A DNA stretch of 64,000 nucleotides, from contig NZ_CP046171.1 in the NCBI RefSeq assembly GCF_011801125.1, forward strand, positions 7,688,001 to 7,752,000, read 5' to 3'. The DNA comes from Nocardia brasiliensis (lineage in GTDB: Bacteria; Actinomycetota; Actinomycetes; Mycobacteriales; Mycobacteriaceae). The position numbers were made by a program, and so were the translations under genes. How positions within the stretch are numbered: the first letter of the stretch is position 1; every line of letters starts with the position of its first letter. Below are positions 32,527-43,691 of this stretch, piece after piece. The notes under the pieces are model-generated. The model was not told where the DNA came from. It was given only the letters and a program-made list of their open reading frames with translations, and did not search any database.

Positions 32527-33527
32527 GCGGCGGGCTTCAATTCCCCTGCCTCGCCTGGCTCCTCGGCCTGCTTGCCCCAGCGCTGCGATAGCGCGGCACA
32601 GGTGATCAGCTGGATCTGATGGAACATCATCAGCGGCAATACGATCAGGCCCACCGGCTGGCTCGCGAACAGCACCGTCGCCATGGGCAGCCCGGTCGCG
32701 AGGCTCTTCTTGGAACCGCAGAATACGATCACGATGCGGTCCGCGCGGGAGAAGCCCGCGAAGCGGCCGATCAGCATGGTCAGGGTGATGACGAGCGCGA
32801 GCAGCACACAGCAGACACCGGCCAGCGCGAGAATCCGCCACGGCGAGAGCATGTGCCAGATGCCCTCCACCATGCCCGCGCTGAACGCGGCATAGACGAC
32901 GAGCAGGATCGAGCCGCGGTCCACCAGCTTCGTCGGCTCGGCATAGCGGCTGAGCCAGCCGATCACCTTCGGCCGGATCAGCTGACCGATCGCGAACGGC
33001 ACCAGCAGCTGCAGCACGATGTCGCCGATCGACGAGAAGTCCACGCTGGCATGGCCGGTGGTGTTCATCAACAGGATCACCAGCAGCGGGGTGATGAAGA
33101 CACCGAGCAGGTTCGAGGTGGTCGCGCTGACGATCGCGCCGGGCACGTTGCCCTTCGCGATCGAGGTGAACGCGATCGAGGACTGCACGGTGGACGGGAC
33201 CAGGCACAGGAACAGCAGGCCGGTGTACAGGTCGTCGGTCAGCACGCTCGGCACCAGCACCCGCGCCGCGAGTCCGAGCAACGGGAAGGCGACGAAGGTG
33301 CAGGCGAGCACCACCAGATGCAATCGCCAGTGCGTCAGGCCGGCCAGCGCCTCCTTCGGCGAGAGCCGGGTGCCGTACAGCAGAAAGAGCAATGCGATGG
33401 CAATCTTCGTCAGCACGTCGACCACGTCCGCCGCGGTACCTCTGGCCGGGAAAACGCTGGCCAGGGCGACGGAAGCGAGGATCGACAGGATGAATCCGTC
33501 GATATAGAACTTGCTGAGGAATCGCAC
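32523..33527 (-). CDS. Bile acid:sodium symporter-family transporter (SBF-like)
   Basis: 334 residues from GTG 33527. Nine or ten membrane segments (FYIDGFILSILASVALASVF, LTKIAIALLFLLYGTRLS, LHLVVLACTFVAFPLLG, YTGLLFLCLVPSTVQSSIAF, LTMLIGRFAGF). Family markers of the SBF-like/YfeH subgroup: LCLVPSTVQSSIAFTSIA, GAIVSATTSNLLGVFITPLL, IVFCGSKKSLATGLPMA. Exports or imports an organic anion; being convergent with the biosynthetic operon, a link to its product is possible but unproven. The N-terminal upstream extension is not conserved-looking, so the shorter start was chosen. Confidence 0.9.
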   Translation of the reverse strand: MRFLSKFYIDGFILSILASVALASVFPARGTAADVVDVLTKIAIALLFLLYGTRLSPKEALAGLTHWRLHLVVLACTFVAFPLLGLAARVLVPSVLTDDLYTGLLFLCLVPSTVQSSIAFTSIAKGNVPGAIVSATTSNLLGVFITPLLVILLMNTTGHASVDFSSIGDIVLQLLVPFAIGQLIRPKVIGWLSRYAEPTKLVDRGSILLVVYAAFSAGMVEGIWHMLSPWRILALAGVCCVLLALVITLTMLIGRFAGFSRADRIVIVFCGSKKSLATGLPMATVLFASQPVGLIVLPLMMFHQIQLITCAALSQRWGKQAEEPGEAGELKPAA

Positions 33528-33665
33528 AGCCCAGGCTAACGCCGCGGCACCCCTGCGCGACTCCTGAGCAGTGCGTACTTCCTCACATCCCATGAATTGC
33601 GCGGCGGCCGCGGCGGAACGCGATCTTCGGCGCCCGCGGTGCCGGGCCACCGGCGCGAACGGGGT

Positions 33666-33992
33666 TCAGCGCCGCGACGACCACCGCGCACGTTTGCTTG
33701 CCCTGCCCAGCAAAGGTGCTGGTAGATCCAGATATTGCGCGAAGTCCACCGCATCGGCGGCGGTCGTGGTCTTGGGCTTGCCCGCGGCCCAGGCGATGAA
33801 TAGCGGGGTGAAGTCGGCCCCGCAGGCGTGGGCCAAGCGGGGGTAGCGGCGGGCCACCTCGCCGGCGCGTTTGCGCAGCAGGGCGTGGGCGGCCGCGGCA
33901 AGGTCCTCGGGGTCGAAGCCGGTGGGGGCGGATGCGCCCGCGACGAGAGCGCGGATCAGCGCGGCTTGGCGGGCGGCGAGTTCGTCGCTCAT
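33666..33992 (-). CDS. SCO6045-like partner protein of a DUF692 enzyme
   Basis: 108 residues; ATG 33992 overlaps the DUF692 stop (ATGA), so the two are coupled. Helical protein (ELAARQAALIRALVAGASAP, EDLAAAAHALLRKRAGEVAR) with a C-terminal stretch typical of the SCO6045-like domain (RLAHACGADFTPLFIAWAAG, DAVDFAQYLDLPA). In Streptomyces the same gene follows a DUF692 gene. By analogy with the small partners that bring peptides to DUF692 enzymes (MbnC, DUF2063 proteins), it may recruit the substrate. Confidence 0.82.
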   Translation of the reverse strand: MSDELAARQAALIRALVAGASAPTGFDPEDLAAAAHALLRKRAGEVARRYPRLAHACGADFTPLFIAWAAGKPKTTTAADAVDFAQYLDLPAPLLGRASKRARWSSRR

Positions 33993-34861
33993 GGGCGCGG
34001 TGCTCGCGCGCGGCCAGTGATCGAGGGACGGTCGGCCGCGACGGCGATCGCGTCCAGTTCGTCGAGGAGTTCGGCGGCGGGCGGGTAGTTGCCGTCGCGT
34101 TCGAGCATCAAGGGCACCGGATGCCGGGCGGTGAACGCACCGACGAGGGCGAGCACGTCGGCCGGGACGGGGTCGGTGTGCGTGTCGTGGTAGCGGCCAC
34201 CGGCTTCGTGACCGCCCGCGACGTGACAGTAGGCGACCCGGTCGGCGGGCAGGCGCAAGAGTTCGGCCAGCGGATCGCGGGCCCGATTACGGGCATTGGC
34301 ATAGATATTCGCGAGGTCGAGCAGTAGGTACACCCCGGTCCGCTCCACCAGTTCGGTGAGGAACTCCGATTCGGTGTACTCGTCGTCGGGCCAATCGAAC
34401 AGCGCGGCAATGTTTTCCACGGCCAGCGGCACGCCGAGCCCGGCCTGGGTCCTGGTGATGTTGCGGGCCAGCACCGTCAGCGCCGCGGCCGAGCGCGGCA
34501 CCGGCAGCAGATGCCCCGCCTCGATGCCGTCGGCCCGCACGAACGCGATGTGCTCACTCACCAGCGGCGCGCCGAGCGCGACCGCGGCGGTGCCGAGCTG
34601 TGCGATCCGTCGGTCCTCGACCGGGTCGGCGCCGCCGAGCGACAACGAAACACCGTGCGGCACAACGGGGATACCGCGTCCGACGAGCGCGGCCAACTCG
34701 GCGGGCGGCACAACGCGCGGCCCGCGCAGCCGGGATCGCCGCATGGGTAGTGCTTCCGCGATGACCTCGCAGAAGCCAAGGCCGGCCAATTGGGCGATGA
34801 CACCGCAGATCTCCGGACGCCAGCCGATGCCGAGCGCCCCCTCGGGCAGCAGCCCGGTCAT
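33989..34861 (-). CDS. DUF692 (MbnB/TglH-like multinuclear iron oxygenase) family protein
   Basis: 290 residues from ATG 34861. TIM-barrel family of non-haem multinuclear iron oxygenases that modify cysteines in ribosomal peptides. Likely metal ligands and conserved motifs: VVPHGVSLSLGG, LVSEHIAFVR, LAVENIAALF, LLLDLANIYANARN, VAYCHVAGGHEAGG, DTHTDPVP, LMLERDGN. N-terminal LGIGWRPEICGVIAQLAG fits the family start. It lies 15 bases after a membrane protein with a Cys-Gly tail and is coupled to a SCO6045-like gene. I infer post-translational modification of the tail cysteines; no product is known. Confidence 0.9.
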   Translation of the reverse strand: MTGLLPEGALGIGWRPEICGVIAQLAGLGFCEVIAEALPMRRSRLRGPRVVPPAELAALVGRGIPVVPHGVSLSLGGADPVEDRRIAQLGTAAVALGAPLVSEHIAFVRADGIEAGHLLPVPRSAAALTVLARNITRTQAGLGVPLAVENIAALFDWPDDEYTESEFLTELVERTGVYLLLDLANIYANARNRARDPLAELLRLPADRVAYCHVAGGHEAGGRYHDTHTDPVPADVLALVGAFTARHPVPLMLERDGNYPPAAELLDELDAIAVAADRPSITGRARAPRP

Positions 34862-34876
34862 CGCCCGGCCGGACCG

Positions 34877-35800
34877 TCAGCCACCACAGCCGCCACCCCC
34901 GCCACAGCCTCCGCCACCACCACAGCCACTACCGCCACCGTCCCCGCTGCCACCGCCGTCGCTCCCCCCGGACGAGCTCGGCGGCTCGACCGCACCGGCC
35001 AGCCCCGGATCGAGCGACAACAGCGCGGCGCCACCGAAGATCGCGGCCGCGAGCGCGGCGCTCTCCGCCCCGTAGGTGGAGTAGGCGGGTGAATTGGACG
35101 GGCGCAGATGCAGGCCGCTGGTCGTCGCGTTGGCACGGGCTCGATGGCCGAACGGGGTCAGCCGTGGCTTGCGCACCAGGAACCAGTAGCAGAGCAACTG
35201 TGCCAGGAGCGCGAACACGAGGAAGGCGACCGGGTTGTCGTTGAGCAGGCCCGCGATGAGCCGCACCACGCCGACCGCCATCACGATCAGCGTCGGCAGG
35301 CCCGCGTCCCAGATCCGACGCTTGAATTCCGCGTCAGGGAAGTAGCCGCGCTTGACCATGGACTCGCGCATCTCCGCGCGGGTGCCGGACAACGCGGCGG
35401 TGAGCGCGGCCACCGTCGGCTTGGTCCCGGCGACGATGCGCCGATAGACCGCGACGGTGAACGGGTCCAAGCGGAACTCGTCGGCCTGCTCCAGTGGCCG
35501 GGCCGGCGCCGCGCTCGAATCGATGAGGTCGGCGCTGCGCAGCCGGGCCAGCGCCGTGAGCACCGCACGCCGATCGTCGAAGAGCAGGCCCAGCTCGGGC
35601 AGGGACAGTTCGGCGCCGGGGTGTGCGGGGGCGGAGTCGGGCGCGGCCCGCGTCACCCGTAGCCGCAGCCACACCCCGAGTGCCAGCGCGAGCAGCGCGA
35701 ACGGCAGATAGATCGCCAAGAAGTCGGGCCCGGAGATGCCCCAGGTGTCACCCGCGGCGACCACGAGGTCGGAGCTCGTGCTCCGGTCGAACGTACCCAT
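34877..35800 (-). CDS. TIGR04222-type membrane protein with C-terminal Cys-Gly repeat tail
   Basis: 307 residues from ATG 35800 (GTG 35806 possible). Membrane segments near residues 25-45 (FLAIYLPFALLALALGVWL), 165-205 (LIVMAVGVVRLIAGLL, VAFLVFALLAQLLCYWFLV) and 255-270. The soluble middle (ELSLPELGLLFDDRRAVLTA, FRLDPFTVAVYRRIVAGTKP) is the TIGR04222 core. The last 30 or so residues are almost only Gly, Ser and Asp with three Cys in the pattern SGC-G5-C-G5-C-GG. The neighbouring DUF692 gene makes this tail a candidate peptide substrate fused to its membrane anchor. Confidence 0.87.
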   Translation of the reverse strand: MGTFDRSTSSDLVVAAGDTWGISGPDFLAIYLPFALLALALGVWLRLRVTRAAPDSAPAHPGAELSLPELGLLFDDRRAVLTALARLRSADLIDSSAAPARPLEQADEFRLDPFTVAVYRRIVAGTKPTVAALTAALSGTRAEMRESMVKRGYFPDAEFKRRIWDAGLPTLIVMAVGVVRLIAGLLNDNPVAFLVFALLAQLLCYWFLVRKPRLTPFGHRARANATTSGLHLRPSNSPAYSTYGAESAALAAAIFGGAALLSLDPGLAGAVEPPSSSGGSDGGGSGDGGGSGCGGGGGCGGGGGCGG

Positions 35801-35949
35801 ATCCACCCCGGAGTCGTGCCAGTAGTTTCCCCAGTATGGGACCGCCCCACACCGGTGTGAACCGGATTCCGTGCGTTGACCGGATCGAAACCCGGGTGAA
35901 TAGGGTCACCGGCGGGCCGGTGGCACGGTTCGGCCGGACGAAACGGGGC

Positions 35950-36357
35950 CTAGGTCGCGGGCTGGCAGGTGTCGCGCAGTGAGCACCCGCCGCACGCGCT
36001 GCCGCAACCGCCGAGCTCGGCGGGCGGCGCGATCGCCTCGGCCTTCGCCGCCGCCGCGTTGGCGCCCGCGCCGAGGGTGAACAGCGCGAGCACGGCGACA
36101 CCCGCGGCGACGAGCAGCGCCGCGAAACCACCCGCGGCGAGTACGACGAGTCCACCGGCGAACAGCAGCGCTCCCGCGGCCAGCGAGGTGGGGGCGGCGA
36201 CGCGATTGGCGATCCGGAAGGTCTCGTCATCGGAGAGGGCGGCCTCGGTGTGCACCCCGACGAAGCGGTTGCGCGGCAGCCGGCCGCTCAGCCCGAGCGC
36301 TCCGGTCGCGAGGGCGACGAGGCCGAGCACGAACAAGGCGAGAGCGACTACGAACAC
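35950..36357 (-). CDS. SdpI-family membrane protein with C-terminal Cys cluster
   Basis: 135 residues. Helices at the N-terminus (VVALALFVLGLVALATGALG) and residues 55-98 (LAAGALLFAGGLVVLAAGGF, LLVAAGVAVLALFTLGAG). Between them RLPRNRFVGVHTEAALSDDE is the SdpI/YhfL-type loop. After the last helix an Ala-rich linker leads to GGCGSACGGCSLRDTC, a C-x3-C-x2-C-x5-C cluster that could bind metal or be modified. SdpI proteins are immunity or signal-sensing membrane proteins. It is 150 bases upstream of the Cys-tail/DUF692 genes on the same strand. Confidence 0.85.
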   Translation of the reverse strand: MFVVALALFVLGLVALATGALGLSGRLPRNRFVGVHTEAALSDDETFRIANRVAAPTSLAAGALLFAGGLVVLAAGGFAALLVAAGVAVLALFTLGAGANAAAAKAEAIAPPAELGGCGSACGGCSLRDTCQPAT

Positions 36358-36709
36358 CCATGCAGGCTATCGCATCGGTCGACTCCGGCTACCGACAGCT
36401 CCCGCGCAACCACCCAGCACATGGCAGGCCACCACTGCGGACGAGCGCTTTCCACACTGCGCCGAAACGGCTCCGCAACGCAGCAACCAAACGCACTGTT
36501 GGGTCCGCCGAGATGAGAACGCCGACGCCGGGGCGACGCGAAACCGGTGTGCCGCAGCGACATACCGACGGGTGGGTAACCTCGTACGGAAGATCGGCAC
36601 GCCCGCGCGAGCGAGGTCTGCGCAGCCCGATTTTCAGTACCGCGGTGTGCACGTTCTACCCTGATAGACGAAGTTTGTCGGGGATCGGCGATAACAAGAA
36701 GGCAGGACC
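36358..36709. other. 352-base intergenic region before leuS
   Basis: No believable coding frame; short frames here lack ribosome sites and family-like sequence. TACCCT at 36657-36662 could be a -10 box for leuS, 48 bases upstream. I looked for a T-box leader (specifier loop, antiterminator GGTGG) and did not find one. Confidence 0.3.
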
Positions 36710-39556
<2,847 letters not shown>

Positions 39557-39566
39557 TCCACCGAAC

Positions 39567-39612
39567 TCGGCCCCTTCCCGCTCCGACGCACACCGGAACA
39601 GGAAGGGGCCGA
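39567..39612. terminator. Bidirectional terminator after leuS
   Basis: TCGGCCCCTTCC (39567-39578) pairs perfectly with GGAAGGGGCCGA (39601-39612) and is followed by AGCCTTTTCC. It sits between leuS and the convergent SDR gene, so it can end both transcripts. Confidence 0.85.
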
Positions 39613-39621
39613 AGCCTTTTC

Positions 39622-40323
39622 CTAGCTCGGCATCGGGCGCAGCACGATCTCGGTCGGGTGCGCGTCGCGCGGCGTCTCGACCGCGGTGCGCACCGCGCCC
39701 GCAACGGTCTGCGCGCGCAGGAACTGCTCCGGCTGGTAATCCCTGCCCTCGTGCGCGATGATCGCGCGCTGCATGTCGGTGTCGATCCGGCCGGGGTGGA
39801 TGGCGGTGACGCGCAACGCGGGCTCCTCCAGCCGCAGTGCATCGCCGAAGGCCCGCAGCGCGAACTTACTCGCGGCATAGGAAGCCCAGCCCGCGTTGGC
39901 GCGCAGGCCCGCACCCGAATTGATCAGCACCACATGGCCGTTCGCGACGCGCAGGGCAGGCAGCAGCAGCCGGGTCAGCTCAGCGACGGCGATCACGTTG
40001 GCTTCCAACGTGTGTCGCCACTGATCTACGGTGGACTCGGCGATGCTGTTCAGATCCGCGACACCCGCGTTGTGCACCAACACATCCAGCCGCGGTATCT
40101 GCGCGGTCGCCGCGGCCACCGCCGGATAGTCGGTCAGCTCGACCGGCCACGCGGTCGCGCCGGGCAGCTCGTCGAGAACAGGGCGCAGCGCCTCGGCCGA
40201 TCGCGCGCCGAGCAGCAGGTCGTGCGTCGGCGCGAGCTCTCGGGCGATCGCGGCGCCGAGCCCGCGGCTCGCACCGGTGATCAGCGCGGTCGGCTTCGGG
40301 GTGCTGGTCACGGCATTGGTCAT
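39622..40323 (-). CDS. Short-chain dehydrogenase/reductase
   Basis: 233 residues from ATG 40323. Classical SDR: cofactor motif ALITGASRGLGAAIAREL, LLLGARSAEAL (Arg suggests NADPH), VLVHNAGVADLNSI, active-site Ser in VVLINSGAGLRANAG and YxxxK in WASYAASKFALRAFGDAL. TACGGT (40336-40331) ends 7 nt before the ATG, so probably leaderless. Substrate unknown; the gene stands alone between leuS and a divergent glycosidase. Confidence 0.92.
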   Translation of the reverse strand: MTNAVTSTPKPTALITGASRGLGAAIARELAPTHDLLLGARSAEALRPVLDELPGATAWPVELTDYPAVAAATAQIPRLDVLVHNAGVADLNSIAESTVDQWRHTLEANVIAVAELTRLLLPALRVANGHVVLINSGAGLRANAGWASYAASKFALRAFGDALRLEEPALRVTAIHPGRIDTDMQRAIIAHEGRDYQPEQFLRAQTVAGAVRTAVETPRDAHPTEIVLRPMPS

Positions 40324-40330
40324 GCGCCCC

Positions 40331-40336
40331 ACCGTA
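40331..40336 (-). promoter_or_regulatory. Leaderless -10 box TACGGT for the SDR gene
   Basis: Minus-strand TACGGT, 7 nt before ATG 40323, no Shine-Dalgarno between. Confidence 0.5.
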
Positions 40337-40518
40337 ATGGCCCAGGAAAACAGAGCGATGCACGCATATATCGATCGACAATCTCGAGCAGCGAAATACG
40401 GACGGGGCATTCGAGAGTGACAACCGCCGCGCACGAGCCCCCCGCCACCAGGTGGGACGAGGCCGAGTCGGACATCACAGAACGCGCGTACTTGCGGGTG
40501 GCACCGCAGAATAGGGGG

Positions 40519-41856
40519 ATGGCACACCCGGGATTCACCCCAACGCAGCTCGCGGCCCGCGCCGCGTACCTGCTGCGTGGCAACGACCTGGGCACGATGA
40601 CCAGCGCGGCGCCGCGCCTGTACCCGCACATGTGGAGCTGGGACGCCGCGTTCGTCGCGGTCGGCCTGGCACCGCTGAGCGTGGAACGGGCCGTGATCGA
40701 ACTCGACACGCTGCTGTCCGCGCAGTGGAAGAACGGCATGATCCCGCACATCGTCTTCGCCAACGGCGTCGACGGCTACTTCCCCGGCCCCGCGCGGTGG
40801 GAGTGCCGCAGGCTGGCCGCGAACGCGCCGGACGGACCGGACACCTCCGGCATCACGCAGCCGCCGGTGCACGCCATCGCGGTGCAACGCATCCTCGACC
40901 ACTCACGCAGGCACGGCCGCAGCACCCGCGCGGTCGCGGAGGACTTCCTGCAGCGGCGCTGGCCCGATCTGGTGCGCTGGCATCGCTGGCTGGCCCACGC
41001 CCGCGACCCCAAGGAGACCGGCCGGATCACGCTCTATCACGGCTGGGAATCCGGCATGGACAACTCGCCACGCTGGGATCGGGCCTACGCCAACGTGATT
41101 CCTGAGGATCTACCGCCCTACCGGCGTGAGGACACCGCGGTGGTCGCCGACCCCACCCAGCGCCCGAGCGATCGCGAGTACGACCGCTATCTGTGGCTGG
41201 TCGAGCAGATGCGGCGGGCGGGCTACGACGACTACCAGCTCTCCTCGACGATGAGTTTCGCCGTCGAGGACGTGTTCGTCACCGGGATCTTCGCGCTGGC
41301 GTGCGAGGTGCTCGCCAATATCGGCGAGGAGTACAAGCAGCCGCACGCGGACGTGCGCGAGCTGTACTCGTGGGCCGAGCGCTTCCGCGCGGGCGTCATC
41401 GCGACGACCGACGCGCGCACCGGCATCGCCCGGGATTTCGATGTGCGGTTGCAGCGCTGGATCAGCACCGAGACCTTGGCGATGTTCGCGCCGCTGCTGT
41501 GCGGCGGGCTGCCCCGGGATACCGAGCGCACCCTGCTGCGCACGTTCGAGGGTCCGCGATTCTGCGGGCATCCCGACCTGCGCTACGCGCTGCCGCCGTC
41601 GACCTCGCCGGTCTCGCGCGACTTCCGCTCCCGCGAGTACTGGCGTGGGCCGGTATGGCCGGTGATGAGCTGGCTGTTCTCCTGGGTCTTCGCCCGGCGC
41701 GGCTGGGCCGAGCGCTCGTTCATGCTGCGCGCCGAGGGCCTGCGCCAGGCCAGCGACGGCAGCTTCGCCGAGTACTACGAACCGTTCACCGGCGAGCCGC
41801 TTGGCAGCATGCAGCAGTCGTGGACCGCCGCGTCGGTACTGGACTGGCTGGGCTGA
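40519..41856 (+). CDS. GH63-like glucosylglycerate hydrolase
   Basis: 445 residues from ATG 40519. (alpha/alpha)6-barrel glycosidase of the MGH1/GgH type: LYPHMWSWDAAFVAVGLAPL, QWKNGMIPHIVFANG, YHGWESGMDNSPRWD with the likely general acid Asp, and the C-terminal YEPFTGEPLGSMQQSWTAA with the Glu and Gln-Ser-Trp-Thr-Ala motif. The family member from Mycolicibacterium hassiacum hydrolyses glucosylglycerate and mannosylglycerate during recovery from nitrogen starvation. No signal peptide, so it acts in the cytoplasm. No partner genes are adjacent. Confidence 0.9.
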   Translation: MAHPGFTPTQLAARAAYLLRGNDLGTMTSAAPRLYPHMWSWDAAFVAVGLAPLSVERAVIELDTLLSAQWKNGMIPHIVFANGVDGYFPGPARWECRRLAANAPDGPDTSGITQPPVHAIAVQRILDHSRRHGRSTRAVAEDFLQRRWPDLVRWHRWLAHARDPKETGRITLYHGWESGMDNSPRWDRAYANVIPEDLPPYRREDTAVVADPTQRPSDREYDRYLWLVEQMRRAGYDDYQLSSTMSFAVEDVFVTGIFALACEVLANIGEEYKQPHADVRELYSWAERFRAGVIATTDARTGIARDFDVRLQRWISTETLAMFAPLLCGGLPRDTERTLLRTFEGPRFCGHPDLRYALPPSTSPVSRDFRSREYWRGPVWPVMSWLFSWVFARRGWAERSFMLRAEGLRQASDGSFAEYYEPFTGEPLGSMQQSWTAASVLDWLG

Positions 41857-41950
41857 AGCGCGCGGTTCGCGTGCCGTTGGGTAAATGTTCCGCAACTGCA
41901 CCTTACGCAACACTGGTCACAGACAGATCAAATAGCTATCGTCGAACGCC

Positions 41951-42685
41951 ATGGACATCCCGCGTTGGAGCTCGACCATCCGTCGCCGCGGTTCGGCGCT
42001 GACCCTGATCGCCCTCACCGGCATCCTCACCGCAACCACGCAGGCGACCGCGGTGGCGACGCCGACCGGTCCGGACGTCTCGTCCTGGCAGCACATCGAC
42101 GGGCGGCTGATCGACTGGTTCGCGGTCAAACGCTCCGGCCACGACTTCGCCATGGTGAAGGCCACCGAGGGCTTGAGCTACATCAATCCGTACTTCGTCC
42201 CGGACAGCCTGCTGATGCGCGCGGCGGGCGTGGCGCGCGGGACCTACCATTACGCTCGGCCGAACCTGCCGCCCGAGCCGCAGGCCGCGCTGTACGCGAC
42301 CGTGGTGCTCGGCCAGAACGGCGCGCTGGACCTGCCCCCGGTGCTCGACCTGGAGACCGCCGGCGGACTGCCGCCTGCCGCGCTGATCGACTGGACGCAC
42401 CGGTATCTCAACACCGTGCAGGCCCTCACCGGGCGCGTGCCGATCATCTACACCTATCCGAACTTCTGGCGCACGGCGATGGCCGACACCAACGAGTTCA
42501 CCCGGTTTCCGCTGTGGATCGCCGACTACCGGGACAACGACGACCCCGAGGTGCCGGGCGGCTGGCCGCACTGGACGTTCTGGCAGACCACCGACAGCGG
42601 CCGCATCGACGGCATCGCCGGCAACACCGACCTCAACCGATACAGCGGCGCGCAAGGCGATTTCGCCCGCTTCGCCAACATGTAG
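41951..42685 (+). CDS. Secreted GH25 lysozyme-like muramidase
   Basis: 244 residues with a signal peptide (RRRGSALTLIALTGILTATT, cleavage near AVA). GH25 landmarks: GPDVSSWQHIDG with the first Asp, FAMVKATEGLSYINPYF, GTYHYARPNLPPEPQAA, the catalytic Asp-x-Glu in PVLDLETAGGLPPA, and the Trp-rich end WTFWQTTDSGRIDG. Expected to cleave peptidoglycan glycan strands outside the membrane. TATCGT at 41937-41942, 8 nt before the ATG, may be a leaderless -10. Confidence 0.93.
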   Translation: MDIPRWSSTIRRRGSALTLIALTGILTATTQATAVATPTGPDVSSWQHIDGRLIDWFAVKRSGHDFAMVKATEGLSYINPYFVPDSLLMRAAGVARGTYHYARPNLPPEPQAALYATVVLGQNGALDLPPVLDLETAGGLPPAALIDWTHRYLNTVQALTGRVPIIYTYPNFWRTAMADTNEFTRFPLWIADYRDNDDPEVPGGWPHWTFWQTTDSGRIDGIAGNTDLNRYSGAQGDFARFANM

Positions 42686-42746
42686 GCGCACCGGGCGCGG
42701 TGACATAGCTAGTGGGATCGGCCATGGTCTCGACCAGGCCGAAAAT

Positions 42747-42789
42747 GAATGCCGCGCCGCTCCGCGCGATTCGGAGGGACGCGGCATTC
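42747..42789. terminator. Bidirectional hairpin between the lysozyme and a convergent membrane gene
   Basis: GAATGCCGCG (42747-42756) pairs perfectly with CGCGGCATTC (42780-42789); the interior CTCCG/CGGAG can pair as well. Confidence 0.75.
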
Positions 42790-42797
42790 GCCGGCGT

Positions 42798-43598
42798 TCA
42801 GGCATTAACGGCGAGGGCGATGACGACCTCTTGCTCGACCTCCGGCAGGTAGTGCACCCGCAGGATGCGCCCGACCTGCACCTGGCCGACGCTGCCGGGG
42901 GCAAGGAACTTCTCCACGAGGGTGCTGAAGGTCGAGCCGTCCGGCCGGGTCACCACCAAGCCGAGGGCGATCTTCGAATGGCCGTCGCGGATCTCACCGG
43001 TGACCGAGAGCGAGCGCACCACCGCCTCGGTGGCGATGCCGCGCTCGGCGATGTCGAGCTTGCGCCGCGTGGTGATGCCCTTGCGGATCATCGACTCGTT
43101 CATGGCCTGCTGGGCCCGCGCGGTATCGCCGGAGAGGTCGACCTCGACCTTGTCGGTGCGGTCGGGCAGATAGCGCACCGGCAGCACCACCCCGGGCCGC
43201 AACAGTGCCAATTCGGTCAGCGGCACAATCATTTTCGCGGTGGCGACAAAGGTCTTGCCGTCCGCGCCCTCGACCGCGAACTCCACCCGGACCTGCGGCT
43301 GATCGTTGACGGTCACGCCGGTCCGGCCGACCGATCTGATCGTCCCGAGCCCGAGCAGGCCGTTGCGGAACGCGGCGCTGTTGCGGCCGGTGAACGCCGC
43401 GGCGATGCCTTCGCCGGTCACCGCGAAGAGCACCGGCACGAGGGTGAGCGCGACGATCGGCAGCGCCAATTGCCAACCGAACCAGCCCATTCCGGCGGGT
43501 TCGTAGGCATCGGTGCGGACGTAGGTCAGGCCGTGGAAGAGGTAGTAGCCGATGGCGAGCGCCGCGAGCGCGGCGGCGGACCAGCGCAGGGTTTTCAT
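42798..43598 (-). CDS. Two-TM hypothetical protein with duplicated DUF3592-like domains
   Basis: 266 residues from ATG 43598 with AGGAG nearby. Two membrane helices (SAAALAALAIGYYLFHGLTY, LALPIVALTLVPVLFAVTG). Residues 85-155 and 175-265 are two related beta-rich units, each with a change-of-property strand and a final YLP motif (GVVLPVRYLPDRTDKVEVDL, VGRILRVHYLPEVEQEVVIA). An SHOCT-like helical linker lies between (ARAQQAMNESMIRKGITTRR). No known enzyme motif. It lies after the LpqH-like gene's terminator and has its own ribosome site. Confidence 0.75.
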   Translation of the reverse strand: MKTLRWSAAALAALAIGYYLFHGLTYVRTDAYEPAGMGWFGWQLALPIVALTLVPVLFAVTGEGIAAAFTGRNSAAFRNGLLGLGTIRSVGRTGVTVNDQPQVRVEFAVEGADGKTFVATAKMIVPLTELALLRPGVVLPVRYLPDRTDKVEVDLSGDTARAQQAMNESMIRKGITTRRKLDIAERGIATEAVVRSLSVTGEIRDGHSKIALGLVVTRPDGSTFSTLVEKFLAPGSVGQVQVGRILRVHYLPEVEQEVVIALAVNA

Positions 43599-43619
43599 GA
43601 TGCTCCTGGTGGATTCGAG

Positions 43620-43661
43620 CCCGCCCCGTCGTCGGGCGCATGGCCACGACGACGGGGCGGG
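43620..43661 (-). terminator. Terminator after the LpqH-like gene
   Basis: CCCGCCCCGTCGTCG (43620-43634) pairs perfectly with CGACGACGGGGCGGG (43647-43661), a 15-base stem with a 12-base loop. Confidence 0.8.
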
Positions 43662-43691
43662 GTGGGTGGAAAGGGTTGGGGCCGAGGGCGT

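Noticed and set aside
34877..34960. Gly-rich tail as a PE_PGRS-like repeat
   Set aside because: There is no PE domain, the repeat is short and Cys-containing, and it is attached to a TIGR04222-type membrane protein.
36358..36709. Possible T-box leader before leuS
   Set aside because: No T-box antiterminator sequence or specifier-loop layout could be found; actinobacterial T-boxes are more usual on ileS.
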